Position numbers and translations under genes: made by a program. 64,000 bases of DNA from Hydrangea macrophylla (taxonomy: Eukaryota; Streptophyta; Magnoliopsida; Cornales; Hydrangeaceae), in NCBI GenBank assembly GCA_033977485.1, contig CM066992.1, positions 101,568,140 through 101,632,139 on the forward strand. The letters run 5' to 3'. Position 1 is the first letter of the stretch; the number at the start of each line of letters is the position of its first letter. The notes below the pieces were generated by a model. That model was not told the DNA's origin. It worked only from the letters and a program-made list of their open reading frames with translations, and ran no database searches. Below, one piece after another: positions 48,401-60,989 of this stretch.

Positions 48401-51400
48401 TGAATCTTACTCTAGTGGCACCGGGACTTGGTTACACATGTGGCCCTGTTGTGGACACTGATCCCACTGTTTCTTCAGTTGTTGGGGGCAGAAGACAAGA
48501 ACAAGTTTACAGTAAGTTCTTCACTATATATAGTGTATTTCTATCGAATTGAGTTGATTATAGTTAAGAGGAAGTTAAGAGGAACTTTAACAATATACAT
48601 GGCATTGATTATGAGGGATGAATTAAGTTGGTCACTAATATTAAATAAGCTCTATTTTTTTTTTTTTTAAGTTCAGGATGTCTAGTATGTCATCAGTTAG
48701 ATTATTACTTTAACATGCAACATTTGACTTTCATGTGGTGTTCTGGTCTATGGTCTGTTTGGGAACTAAGATTGGAAGTCCAATCGCGCAATTCGACTTC
48801 CAAATGCGGCTTCCTTTAGCGTTTGGCAATTGTATTCGCAGTTGTATTTTCCCTGCATTAGGTTGGTATTACTTCATTTTCTTGTGGTTGATTTTGTAAG
48901 TTTAGCAATACGAACTTTTTGTCCATAATAGAAGTAGTGACTTTCTTGAGTATATAGTATTTTACCTCTTGAGAAACCCGATATCCAAAAAAGTTCTATG
49001 TTGCACAGATAGTGTTGTATGATGGGGAAAATTTGTGTTTTTTTTTGGTCAAGAGTTGGTTTTGTTCGAAGAAAGCATATTTCTAGTCCTGATGATGATT
49101 TACTGGTTTTTCAGGGACATGGAAATCAACGTGCACATACTCCAGTTTTGTAGCTAACCAAACACAAGTGTGTTGTGTCTCACTTTCATCATTTTACAAT
49201 CCTACTATCACATCATGCCCTCATTGCAGCTGTGGATGCAGACCATCAGACAAGAGTTTAGGCCCTTGCTTTAGGTGCGTTCTTCTCAATGATATCCTTA
49301 AATACATAAATACAGGCCCTGTTTGGCAAAAACTTTTGGAGCACATGCGTACGTAGTTGTGGAATACAAAAGCAAAAAATGGAAGTGTTTGGCCAAACAG
49401 CTTTTGCAATTCAATTGCAGGCCAAAAGCATTTTTTGTCGATTCTATCGCAAAAGCAGAAGTTGTTGCCAAACGGGCCCATAATATCAAGGTTAGTGTCC
49501 CCTCATGTTTTTAAATGTGTGCTGTTAACAGACAAGGTATGTTCGGACTAGACACAGATCCTCAGACTAATCCTGATATGGTGAAATGCACCGATCATAT
49601 GTGCCCGCTTCGAGTTCACTGGCATATTAAGAACAACTACATGGATCACTGGAGGGTTAAACTGACAGTCTCGAACTACAACTTGGGAAAAAACTATTCG
49701 GACTGGAATGTGTTGGTTCAGCATCCTGGTTTCGGCCAATCTACAACTACTTTTAGCTTCAACAGTACAGTGCTTCCCACTGTTGGGATCGCAGGTACTT
49801 GCATTTAATGCAGCCTTGCACTTTTTAACAGTTATTGTAGTTTGGTAATTTTGAAATATCACGTGGAAGTACTTCAGTCATCCGAATTATCAGGACTCAA
49901 AAAGCAGGATATCTAATTATACGTATGTGACTATAAAAAATACATATACCTTTATGTTGTAGGAGAGCATTGTGTGGACAATTTTAGGAGAATCTAAGTT
50001 AGAGTGTGATAATCACAACCCTTGTTTTAATAACGGAAGTCCTCCAATGATTACATCAGTGCCCTTAGGCAGCTACACGAAATATAGCAGAAATGAACAC
50101 AATGCTGAAAAAAGTCGTAGCCGGTAGACCGGCCTGTCTACTGGCTTATCTACTAACAATGGCTGGTTGGCCGGCAAGCTAACGGGAAAAACATAACTTC
50201 TGGTATGTGACTTCAACCCTGATAATGTGGAGGATTACATGTGGGCAGAACTCTGCATATTAAGTTCATAACTGCTCATACTAAGGCACTGTCTGGTTTT
50301 ATGGATTTAGTGAGGGAAAGGAAAAGAAAAAGACTGACAGTAATACTTTTCTTAATTTGCAGTTAATAAGGAAAATAAAATAGAGTTAAAAGTAAAATAA
50401 ATATTTTGAATTTTGTACCCTAGTTCCCTCTTTTCTTGAGTTCCTATATAATGTTTAATTTCTAATGTCAATTAATTATGGAGGAAACACTACGCAAATA
50501 GGTTTCCTTTCCTTTTTATTTTCCTTCTCTACATCCACGAACCAAACGGAGCCTAACTCTTATGAACAAGGAAGCACGGATTCTTGTAAAAGGTCTAAGA
50601 ATCCGCACCAGATGCTCTCCCGCACTGGCGTGCATTCTTCTCAGATTGTTTTCTCTACAATTTTTTTTTTTTTCAAAAAAAGGGGACTATAATTTAATTG
50701 TAAGAACTTTGGAGCCAATTTAAGACTATTGAGAGTTCAATTAAACGTCAAGAAGCTAGTTGCTTATTTATGCTTGTAATTGAACTTACTACATATAAAA
50801 AGAAATCAAGAAAATGTACAATTTCTTTCATAAAATACTCTAAGGCTTGTTTGGTTCTTGGATTTAGTGGGGTAAAAGAAATGGAAAACATTTTCTTTTG
50901 TTTGGTATATAAGGAAAACGACGAAGAAATTAGGAAAGAAAAGAGAATAAGTGGAGAAATAAATTATTTAATGTTCTGAGTCACTTGCGTTCCTTTGTTT
51001 ATATGTTACACTTATATCATATAAATTTTCAATTTTTAATGTTACTTAAGCATGAAGGAAAACATGAGACAATTAGCTTTCCTTTCCCTTTTCTTTCCCT
51101 CACGGAATCCATGAACCAAACATAGCCTAAAAGTATATATTGTAATATCTATAAAGTACCCCTCCACTAGCACACTTGATTTTTGGGGGGGAAAAAAAAA
51201 ATTTGACGAATCACCCACACTGGAACCCCACTGGTGCTTCCTAGCTTATTAGCCCTGATTATAGGGCATTTTTCTGACTGATTTGTTCTTTTCCTGTAAT
51301 TGGGATAGATTTGTATATTATTATTGTTTTCATAATCAAAGTTTTTGCAGATGAAGTTGCTCTCTTTTGGGGGATAGACCATTTCAACTCTGAACTATTG

Positions 51401-51652
51401 CAGGCTGATGAGAACCAACTTGGTTCAGCGTCAACAGAGATACTTCTGAGAAAGGATATGAACTCATTCACATTAAACAACGGGTGGGCCTTCCCAAGAA
51501 GAATTTATATCAACGGCGAGAACTGTGAGATGCCACTTCCAGACACATTCCCGATGTTGCCAAACGGTACCTCCAGTCAAAAACCCACTCATCGCCAATT
51601 CCTTCTTCTCTTTTTGATTTTAGCTTTCAAAATACTAGTTATTTGGTTTTGA
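45461..51652 (+). CDS. COBL: COBRA-like GPI-anchored cell-wall protein, 5 exons
   Basis: Spliced exons are 45461-45718, 48055-48511, 49115-49274, 49532-49794 and 51351-51652. All have GT..AG borders and an open frame of 479 residues. A hydrophobic N-terminus is followed by YDPLDPNGN at residue 62, the start of the mature COBRA domain. RHVDKPGWQLGWLWAKDEV, HCCKKDP, YTCGP, the family CCVS motif (about 258-261) and GWAFPRRIYINGENCEMPLP follow. The end NGTSS plus a hydrophobic tail (FLLLFLILAF) fits a GPI-anchor signal. COBRA proteins act at the plasma membrane and wall in oriented cellulose deposition and anisotropic growth; that role is inferred from the family. The N-terminus is about 30 residues longer than usual before YDP, and a good acceptor (TTTCTATTGTTTGCAG) sits at 45638, so a separate signal-peptide exon may have been missed. 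The rest of the model is firm. Confidence 0.93.
45719..48054 (+). other. COBL intron 1 (2.3 kb)
   Basis: The donor is GTG|GTTTGT and the acceptor TTTGCAG|GCAAGG, phase 0. It holds a two-copy local repeat at about 45800-46020 ('tggtaaacatctaag', 'gtgtttgagcatc'), T-rich runs near 46070 and 46640, and a Stowaway MITE. It is far longer than the other introns. Confidence 0.85.
47035..47284. mobile_element. Stowaway MITE in COBL intron 1 (250 bp)
   Basis: The ends ATCCCTCCGTCCTATTATG and the complement CATAAAATGGGACGGAGGGAG are flanked by TA (47033-47034 and 47285-47286). Non-coding. Confidence 0.88.
49315..49479. mobile_element. Small inverted-repeat MITE in COBL intron 3 (about 165 bp)
   Basis: Left GGCCCTGTTTGGCAAAAACTT and right AAGTTGTTGCCAAACGGGCC are inverted copies. 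A palindromic 'gcttttgcaattcaattgcaggccaaaagc' type core lies between. No clear target duplication was seen. The intron is only 257 bp, so the MITE makes up most of it. Confidence 0.7.
50285..50553. mobile_element. Harbinger-type MITE 1 in COBL intron 4 (269 bp)
   Basis: Left GGCACTGTCTGGTTTTATGG and right CCACGAACCAAACGGAGCC are imperfect inverted ends, with TAA on both sides (50282-50284 and 50554-50556). It is the same family as the next element. Confidence 0.75.
50844..51127. mobile_element. Harbinger-type MITE 2 in COBL intron 4 (284 bp)
   Basis: Left GGCTTGTTTGGTTCTTGGAT and right ATCCATGAACCAAACATAGCC are inverted ends, with TAA on both sides (50841-50843 and 51128-51130). Non-coding. 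Confidence 0.82.
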
Positions 51653-54600
51653 TATTCACTTGTGTCTCGCTTGACATAGTTATATTTTTTCACCTTATTG
51701 CCTTCCCATTTGTTTGAAGCATTTTTGTATGGGCTGAAAGATGCTAAAATAACATAATCTGTACATTGTACATGCCTGCATAGAATAATATGGATAAATG
51801 TATTGATTTTGTGTAGACTGTCTTTTGTTATATAGAATCTGTGAAGATGTCTGGGATTTCTAAACATTAATTGAAAGATGTATGTGTTGGAAAACTTGGA
51901 AGGCCTACGGGGGTGTTATATTCATAGGACAACACTTGGGTTCTTTCTGTTCCTGAGGTCGTTTAGGTGCGATTGATTCAAATAATGTCCACACACACAC
52001 AAAACTTGTTTACAAGGAGCAATAGCATTAAAGGCAGTACCTAAAGGACCTAAACAAACAACATTGAAGTGTTGTCCAGGATCACATTTATAGTGATTGC
52101 CGTAATTCATGAATACTGCTAGCTAGCAACTAGTAGAGATCCTAACATCAATTTGCTTTTCATACGACATGAACACACATTAACTGGAACTAGTAAAATG
52201 TTGTTTACAAAGTTCAAGCAATGGACAAAGTGAACCTAGTGAAGCCCCCTCATCTGGCATTGTACGATATTAAGCGATGAATCGAAGACGAAAATATAGA
52301 AATTAAAGGTAAATGAATTGATATATAGTTGAGAGAGAGTTAGAACTCAAAAGTCATAATAGGAGGCAGACTTTGGGTCATGGTAAGTTTACTGCATTCT
52401 GACATGGGTGTGTTGCAGCTTACAAGAAGGAAACAATCTCTTCGCCTGCGGGGAGTTGAGACCCCGCAATAGGGGAGCCTTGTGCACTTGGTTTGTCCTT
52501 TCTTTACCAAAAGTCAGAACAACTATTTTTTACACCTTGGATGATATTCAATGTCCTTCACCCAACATCTTGGGTAGGAGAGAAACGGGAAAGGAATGAG
52601 AGTGGAGAGGGGAAAGAATGGGTAAAATCACTTGTTTGATGGAAGAGAGGAGAGACAAACGTTTCGGCTCACAAAATCCAATCCGGAAGAAAAGATGAAA
52701 TTTTGGCAAAATCACTTTTTTAAACCCTCTCACCAAACAAAACGTTAGGCAAATGATTATTGTGATTGAACTAAACATATGGATTGCATATCCAATTAAA
52801 CCATACAATTTGCACTCCGAAAACGTGTATAACAAACATGATGACATGCCTCCTCTGTACAATATCATAGATCACATGGTGGCTATATCTTATCTGGACA
52901 TAGACACTCTGTACCATGTCTTCAGATTGAAACAACATGGAATGTTCACACAGTCTCATAATTTATTCTTCTGTTAAAGCTGTGCACGTGCTATAACAAA
53001 TCATGTCTACAACCTGTTTTTGGTGCTTGACGCTAAAGAGAGCTGTTTGGTTAATAAAAAGAGCTGATTTTGTCGTTCAAAAAATAGTCGGTTTTGAATA
53101 GTTTGGTGTTTGTGTAATTATTTTGTTAGTTACATAAGATTGTGTGCATAATATAATATTGGGAAATTTGGGTCTTCAAAGTCTTCCAAATTTATCTACA
53201 AACAAAACCGCAGAAAATGTACTCTAATAACATACTTCAAGGCGTGTATGAGATACTTCCCTAAATATAGTATTTGCCCCCACCATAATTATAATTTGGT
53301 GTGCAAACGGGTATTCCGCAAATCTGTATTCAAGGTACAACGAAGTCAATCCTATCTGCAATCTACACTATTGAAGATAGCCCAAAACATCTATCAAGAA
53401 ATAAAAGCCAGTTCTAGAATTCTATTTCTGCTGAAAACAGAATCTAGAAATATGTTTTTTTTGTATAAAGAAAAACTATAGAACTTCATCTCCTAATTTT
53501 CATAAGGGAATAAAGAAAGAGATCTATATCATTCTCCAAATGCTATACATTCTATATATATACAATGGTTGGTGTCCCTTTATAGACACTTGCGTCTATT
53601 AACGTTGTGACTATTCGTCAAAGGGATACAACACATGGATTTGAATTTAATTTTGAACCAAAACTGAATGGTTGCGACCCATCAGTACGAATTCAATCTC
53701 AATGGTTGCGATTCATTACTTCGAATTCAAATCCCACTTACTCTTACTTCCTTATTTAATTTGAAAATTCCTCAACATATAAAAATACCGATTTTCATAG
53801 AAAAAAAACAGATAAAAGTGAGACTTTATGTGAAACTTCTATGTTCTCCTAGCATCTTTATCTTTATAAAAAAATATTGACATTACTAAATTAATTTTAC
53901 AGGCACTACGTGTCAATCTTATGTAGTCAGTGTAGTAATATCGTGTTGTGTAGAGTACATTTTTGCTCGGGTAATGATATTGTAAGAATGTTTTCATATG
54001 AGAAAGCGTCTTATAACTGTTGAATGAAAAAGTATTCGAGAACCTCAGGAATCCTATGGCTGCTTTCTCATCCATTATAAGATATTTTCTCACATGAAAA
54101 GCTTCTCGCAATAACATTGCTCTTTTTACTCACCACACTTTAGCTCACCCAAGCCATTCATTGGCTAGGTAAGTGAGACCTAGTACTTGATTTTCTTAAT
54201 TTATTCTCATTTTATCCCTTTTAAATGGAAAGTCCCACTCATCTAGCCAATAAATGGCTCACTGAGGCCGAGCGGGTTAAGTGTAACCCAATTGGCATAG
54301 CCTCTCCCTTCCCACAGGGAAGGGAGAGGATTTGCTTGCCCCCCAATTATTCTTCAGTCGGAATGAGTGACCCTTATTGGGCTTTACTGTGGGCTAATGT
54401 GGGACTTTGAGGTTAGGTTGAGACTGTGATGTGTGTGAGTATGGGGTGTGTGTGTCTCCGGTCCGGATCCAAGTAAGTATAATTAAGAAATAAATAAATA
54501 AATAAAATAGCTCAGTGAGCAAAAATGCATTCGGTAGTGTAATGCATATTTTGAGTTTTAGAGGCTGTTTGTCTCTGCTTAAGCTTATGTGATTTTGATC

Positions 54601-55165
54601 GTGATTTAAATAACTGATTAAAAGTAGAACTGATTATTAAGGTTTTAGTGTTTGGTTAATATGTTGTGAAACTGATTATGTTGTCTGAATGACCTATGAA
54701 TGTGTTTGGTGTTGGGAAAGGAGAACGTCGTTTTGAATGTGCAAAAGTCATTTGTGCCCTTGAACTTTTATAATAATTTTATCTTAGTAATATTAAAGAA
54801 TTAATTTTTAATGAGATTAATAATTATTGAAATGATCTAAATATACTACTTTTTTTATACAAATTTAAATATAGTGATTAATTTGGATTGAATATATATT
54901 TATTATTTTTTTTTTTTTTGTTTCATTTGGGCAGTGCCCATAATCATATGCAATTCGCTGTAAGAATGTACTACTATGGTTATCATATTTTATCGTGAAA
55001 GTGAATCCCAAATAATGTGACAGTGGAATTGTATTTAGTGTATTGGGAGCAAATGATATTTTATTGGAACTTAATTTTCCCATTGTAACATGATTTGGAA
55101 TTCACTTTTGGGTAGAGATTTGCTATGTATCCCAAATTTGAATCTCAAAAGTGTTCCAAATACTT
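51653..55165. other. Region between COBL and the Ulp1-carrying MULE
   Basis: No gene is supported. The 3' UTR must start here, but no decisive poly(A) signal was identified. It holds inverted AGCTCACCCAAGCCATT...AATGGCTCACTGAG pieces near 54143-54260, a GC-richer block at 54260-54475 that I could not assign, and AT-rich MITE-like debris at 54560-55100. Confidence 0.5.
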
Positions 55166-55546
55166 TTTAGGGAAAATTGGGGAAAGAGTCACCAAATAAT
55201 CGAAAATTGGACCTTAGTCCAATTAACATAACAACGTGGGCTTAAGGACATACGCTGGTTTTGTGTGTCCAAAAGTCCTAAATGCCCTTGGCGCGTTGTT
55301 TAATTCCCGTCATGCCATCTGTGAACTTAAAGCTGTGAGTGTTCACTGAAACCGTGAAACGAGAGTCGGAAGCATTTGGAAACACTCTCAAACTGTGTGT
55401 TTATTGAAACAAGAATCGAAGCTCTAAATCAAAACCCTAAATCGAATCCCTAAATCGAATCATTTTGCGGAAACAACTACTGATCGTAAGTTGAAACTAC
55501 AAGCATTTGTGGAGAACCTTTTTTTTCGAGATTTGCCTGCTCAAAA

Positions 55547-58500
55547 ATGGTGCGGTTGAAAAGTAAGTTTATGGTTTTAGGGTTGAGTTTAGGAGTGTGG
55601 TAGCGTAATTTTTCGTAATTTTGTCAAATTTTATTGATGTTTTCGAGTTTCTACGTTTCATATTGATATTGTTAGAGGAATTTCACTTATGATTGTTTGT
55701 GGATAATCTGCTATAGTCTAAAACCAAAATATTAGGGTTGAGTTTAGAAGTATGAACTTCGATAGCCTAATTTTCCACGAGTTTGACAAATTTTACTGAT
55801 TTTTCGAGTCTCTGAGTTTCATATTGATATTGTTAGAGGAATTTCACTTATGATTGTTTGTGGATAGTCTGATGTAGTCTGAAACATAAATATTGGGATG
55901 ATTTTAATTATTTTTAGTTTTGTTATGGTTCTGAGATACAGTATATAATTGACTGTTGGAGTAACGATTGAATAAGCTTTTCATATACTAGTATTCAGAG
56001 GTATTTCACTTATTACTTACGTGATATTGTTAGTGTATGCCTTGTGCTATACATATTGGTACTGTTAAAGTTTTGATATTTGTTATATTCTAACCTATGA
56101 TGGTCTGCTTACAAGTATTGCTGCTATACTTGTGCTATACAAATTACATATTAGGAGAAATTCCACTCATCATTGAAATGTGAATTTCACTTATGATTGT
56201 TTGTGGTTAATATCCTGTAGATTGTAGTCTGCAATTTAAGTATTGGTATGATTTCATTATTTCTAGAATATAATCGACTGTTGGATTAATGCTTTAATTC
56301 AACAAGATTGTCATAGACTAGCATTTAGAGAAATTTCACTTATTTCTCACATGATACAATATGTTGTTGCAGGAAAAGCAAACAGACAGTTAACTTCCAG
56401 CAGTCCTAAAAAAAAGGCAAAAGTGAATAGATATTTAACTCGTAACAAAAGCAAACAGACACGTATTAGTCATAGAAAACAAGGAATGCGAAAGAGTCAA
56501 TCATCTTCCAAAAAACCTATCAAACAAGCAAGGAAGCGCAATGGGCTGTATACGGGGAATTATTACTTGCAATATAGGTCAACTCTGTATAGTACCTCGG
56601 GTCTTATAGCAGCTTTGAATCTGAAGGAAAAGCATATAAAGCTATTGAGAACAATACCTTTTTGGAACTTTTTTAAGCAGTTCATTAATAAGAAAGTTGA
56701 GTATGACAAGAGTCATGATGAGGTATCGTTGCTTATATTACAAGCGTATAAGAGAGATCGTAGAAGTTTTGAGATAGATGGAAAGATAATGATGATTGAT
56801 GAATCAGACATTGGATTGATATTTGGGATTCAGTCGGGGCCAATGATGATGTCTTCTTATAACTATAGCCGAAAATCGACAACTCCTTTTGTTGAGAGAA
56901 GGTTTCCTGATGATAGAAGGTTAACATTAAATTACATACAAGATGTTTGTACAGTTGCATTGGCTGGCAAGACGAAAGAGGATATTGTAGATGTTGTGAG
57001 GTTACTATGCCTTCACTTAGTATTGTCCCTTTTGTTTGCAACCTCTGGCAACACTATGAAATGGGGATTCATTTCATACATTAAGGACATTGAGAGAATG
57101 AAAATGTATTCATGGGCATCAGCAATTAAGGATGAGCTGATAGCTGGAATAGAACGGTCAAGGGATCGTATTAAAGTCAGCGGATGTGTACTTGCATTAC
57201 AGGTATTAGCTGTTTACAATGCAATTTATTTGGTTTTGGTTTTATTATTGGTTAATATTAGACTAAAAAGTTTAAAATTTCAATCCTAGTACTGGCTTTT
57301 GGAACACACCAATTTAATGGATCCATCAGTCGACAATTTAGCTCTGAGGTTTTTGAAGTGGGACCTTCTGAGACTGTTGAAATTTGTTAAGGACAAGAAT
57401 TTATCAAGTCTAAGCAGAGTTAAGGTATGTTTTCAATTATGTTTATCATAAGTGAAATTTCATTTAGTATATACAAAACATAAGTTAAATTTCACTTAGT
57501 ATTAAGCATTATAAGTGAACATTCATTCGTTATTTATTCGTCTGATATGCTGTATAAAAATACTAATTGCAGGTTTCATCTGAACCGTTAAAAATGATTG
57601 AAAAAGAGATAAAATTATATGGAAAGCATGGGATTCAGTGGTTGGTTGGGAAGAAGGAAAGTAGTAGTTCCTCTGATAGTGAATAAAATGGAAGTGAAGA
57701 TTCACAAGGTTCATCAGGCGAGTCAGCCGATGATGAGGCAGAGTATTCAGATGAAGGCTTGAAAGAGGAGTTAAAAGAAGGTAGGAGGTGTAAAAGCCGT
57801 GATGATTCGGATGGAAGTTGGGGAGCATGTATCAGCCAATATGTGTTGAAAAAGAGACTAGGCAGTGATGATGGGGTAAGAGTTAGGGACCATGATTACA
57901 ACTCAGATGGTACTTGCAAAAAAATTGATATTGATTTTGTACAAGAGATATGTGGGCAGGATAAAATGGACGGTAGTGCAAATGAAGTTTTCGGTACTGC
58001 AGAGGACAACATAAAGGTAAAAGGAAGTAAGAGTCCACAAAAAACTTGTGATCTTGGAGTTGATATTGATGACAGCGAAAGAACGGACTGCGATGAAAAA
58101 AGCAAGAGTATGAAACAGAAACTTGAAGATGCAAAGTCTGAGATTATGAAGTTGAAGAAAAAGAATAAAAGATTGCAAGAATCCGTGGAATATGAAGTAA
58201 GCGATTTGAGGGCTAGAAACATTGAGTGCATCCAGAAAGTTGAAGATGTATTGCGGTCAAATGCAGAGATAGGATATCTACTTCGGCAGAATCTTAGAGA
58301 AATGCAAGAGTTGAAGGACGAGTTGGCGACAAAGGATGAACAAATTAGATTGATGAATGAAAGGGTAAAATCAATAATGATAAACTCACTCCCTCAACCA
58401 CACCTTCAACCACATTTAGCAGATCATGTCCCTTGATTCCAGTGGGTCCTATGTAAAATTCATGTGAAACCCACCATAATTAAAGGCAATCAATGGTCAA

Positions 58501-60835
58501 GATGTGCTGAATGTGGTTGGGGGTGTGATTGAAGGAGTGGGTGTATCATTACTCGGGTAAAATACCTCAATGGTGTCATTGCTTCCAGTGAAACTCAAGT
58601 TGCTGATTTGTTGGTGCAAACTAATGGAGAGTTGTTTTGTGATGGATCTGAATCACCAAAGACTCCTGAAGACCCTAAAATTCAGGCAGTTTTGAACCTT
58701 ACGGTGAGTCTGGACAGAGCAAAGAAGAATGAAAGGTGTGCACTAGATATGTGTGATAGTTTAGAAAAGTCAAAATCAAAAAAATATCAGAGATTGGAAA
58801 CTAAGTATAAAGATGTTGGAAGGAGAAATGCTGAACTTGAGAAGAGGTTGCTTGATGTTGAGGTTGAGATGATATCACTTCAGGTATACATAAAAGGATT
58901 ATAATTTCACTTTGTGAATATGTTGTGTATAATTTCAATTACAAGATATCATTTGTGGTTGCAGGGTGTTATTGCGAAGAAAGACCTGGAGAAATCTGGA
59001 ACAGATATCGACAAAGACATAAAGAATGTGAACAGTGAAAAGACACCACATCAGGTACATCAACCAAGAAATTCACTATATGTATATATAAGTTGTATGA
59101 TCATTACATTAAAATTGTAAAAACACTGCAGGAAAGTTGTATGGAGAAGAAAGTGAATGAAAATCAGCAATCCATGACTCAGTCAACCCCAGAAATGAGA
59201 AGTTTGAAACGAAAAGGAGCAGTGCGTATCAAAAGATCATATTCATTCTTTAGAAGGTTAAACGTGCGCTCTCGGAAGAAAAAGAGATTGTAGGAGTTTG
59301 TCTATCTTTCAAATAAGATTGAGAAAAAGCTGAAGCAGGATAAGGAGAAGAAGGATGATGAAGACGATGGGAATAAGCTGAAGCACAATAAGGAGAAGAA
59401 TGATGATGCAGAAGATGAGAATGTAATGGGGAATGTTAAGAATATAGTCCAGCCTATAATCTTGGATTTAGACACGATGTCAACTCCAGGGACACATCAG
59501 AGAGACATGTTCATCATACCAAGTGGGAAACGTTTCAAAGTCTTTCATTATCTAGATAAGGTTGATCAAGAAATGCTTCATTCCATATATATGCTTGATA
59601 GAAGGTACTTGCATTATTTGAGGTTAATTTTACTCTGTTTTAATTTGATTTTCAGTTAAATCAGTCTGATTCCCATTGTTTTTCATGCAGTGGACCAGTT
59701 TACAAGCCCGAGGATGGAGTTGACTATGTTACACTAAAAGATATTGTTGACATAATCCATGAAAAATCTCTTCCAAACAATGTAAGAATTAAAAGTAAAA
59801 TCAGTTTCAATTATATTTTAAAGTCGTTTCTAGCAAGTTTCTTACATTTCTTAAGTGCAACCTGTTTTTTGTATTTCTTAAAAATTTGCCTTAGAGTTGC
59901 ACTTAAGTTAAATTTCACTTACCATTCATGTATGATAAGTGAAATTTGACTTAATATTTTTGTATGAAGGAAATTTGGCTAATCAACTATCTTTCTTTTT
60001 TTGTTTTGTTTAATGTATCAAAATCTTATAGTCTAATGTGATCTCCATACCTCAGGTAATTGATGCCTATGTTGAACTTCTAATGCTAGGACAGGAGCTC
60101 AAAATTGTTGAAGATGTCATATCGACTAGTAGTGGGAAATCGTACATTTTCAAAAGCTTAACTCTGGTAAGCATTAGTTGTATAGACAACTATACTGTAC
60201 AAATAATATAGTGTATGGTAATGGTTTGTATACTATTTGTGATAGGACGCAATAAGGAAAGAGGATTCTGTTTTCCTCGATAAGTTTGTTGATCAGCCAC
60301 TTTCGAAAACAGCGGGTACGGTACAATATGGAGTGTTTCCTCTTCTGTGTAAAGGGAATTCTGAGGTTGCAAATCACTGGGCTTTGGGAGTATTAGATCG
60401 CTATGAGAAGAAATGGCAATTCTACAATTCATTTATGTCAAGAAATAGGATAACAAAGGATCCATATCTCAAAGACCTTCAACTCATGGTCATCTCACTG
60501 TCTATATAGAAACATTATGTAATCATTTTATCAATCTTTTTGAATTGTAAAGTGCTTTTAACCTACATTATTCATTTGCAGATTGATTATAAAAAAGATT
60601 ACTCCAAGAGGAAACTAGCTGGAAGAGACGAGTTTGAAGGTTTAGACTTTGAAACAACAGTGGAGGTTGTTGACGATTGCCCACAGCAGCAATACGGAAC
60701 GTGGGTAACGTTGGACTCTGTTACCAATTATTGTTGGCATTTTCTGAATGAATTCTAACAGGTTAATATGCTTTGAAATGCAGGGTAGACTGTGGAGTAA
60801 TTGTGATTGCATTGATGGAGGATATATTGGAATAG
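55547..60835 (+). pseudogene. MULE-borne Ulp1-like (C48) cysteine protease gene, 11 exons, broken
   Basis: Exons: 55547-55562, 56373-57202, 57290-57424, 57573-58371 continuing after a MITE at 58564-58883, 58965-59054, 59132-59604, 59691-59781, 60056-60166, 60246-60488, 60582-60700 and 60784-60835. Borders are GT..AG with matching phase; about 1,092 residues. The N-terminus is basic, followed by a domain (LRTIPFWNFFKQFINKKVEY, DESDIGLIFGIQSG) seen in plant transposon-linked Ulp1 proteins. The centre is acidic coiled coil. The C-terminus has the protease core: His in NHWALGVLD, Gln in DDCPQQ and Cys in VDCGVIVIAL. The usual Asp position is Asn (FYNSF). Stops interrupt at 57684 (TAA) and 59291 (TAG). 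The TAG at 60833 may also be premature, since the frame continues in protease-like sequence to TGA at about 60983. Ulp1 enzymes cleave SUMO; no activity is expected here. Confidence 0.85.
58372..58554. mobile_element. MULE-type MITE inserted in Ulp1 exon 4 (183 bp)
   Basis: The ends CAATAATGATAAACTCACTCC and the complement GAGTGGGTGTATCATTACTC are inverted copies. The 9-bp duplication GGGTAAAAT (58363-58371 and 58555-58563) is perfect. It is related to the MITE at 31272. Ignoring the element and one duplication copy, the coiled-coil frame continues without a shift. It adds stop codons to the exon. Confidence 0.9.
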
Positions 60836-60989
60836 GTAGAAGTCAGAAATGAATGTGATGCGATGAAGTTTAGAGCACATATAATTCACAGGCTACTGAA
60901 CACTCCAGGCAGATCTTGGAGCAAGAAGCGATTGATAGAGAAACAGAGACAATTTGAGGAATGTCCGTTATTTAGGTTAATTTGATCGC

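Noticed and set aside
54233..54480. A possible second SINE or LTR piece
   Set aside because: It has a GCCGAGCGGGTTAAG start, but no B box, no A tail directly adjoining it and no convincing target duplication.
57883..58231. Minus-strand frames opposite the Ulp1 coiled coil
   Set aside because: Antisense to a well-supported spliced gene; the composition is the complement of a K/E-rich coiled coil.
55547..60835. A functional host SUMO protease gene
   Set aside because: In-frame stops, a coding-exon MITE, an Asn in place of the catalytic Asp and the adjacent MULE transposase all indicate a dead transposon gene.
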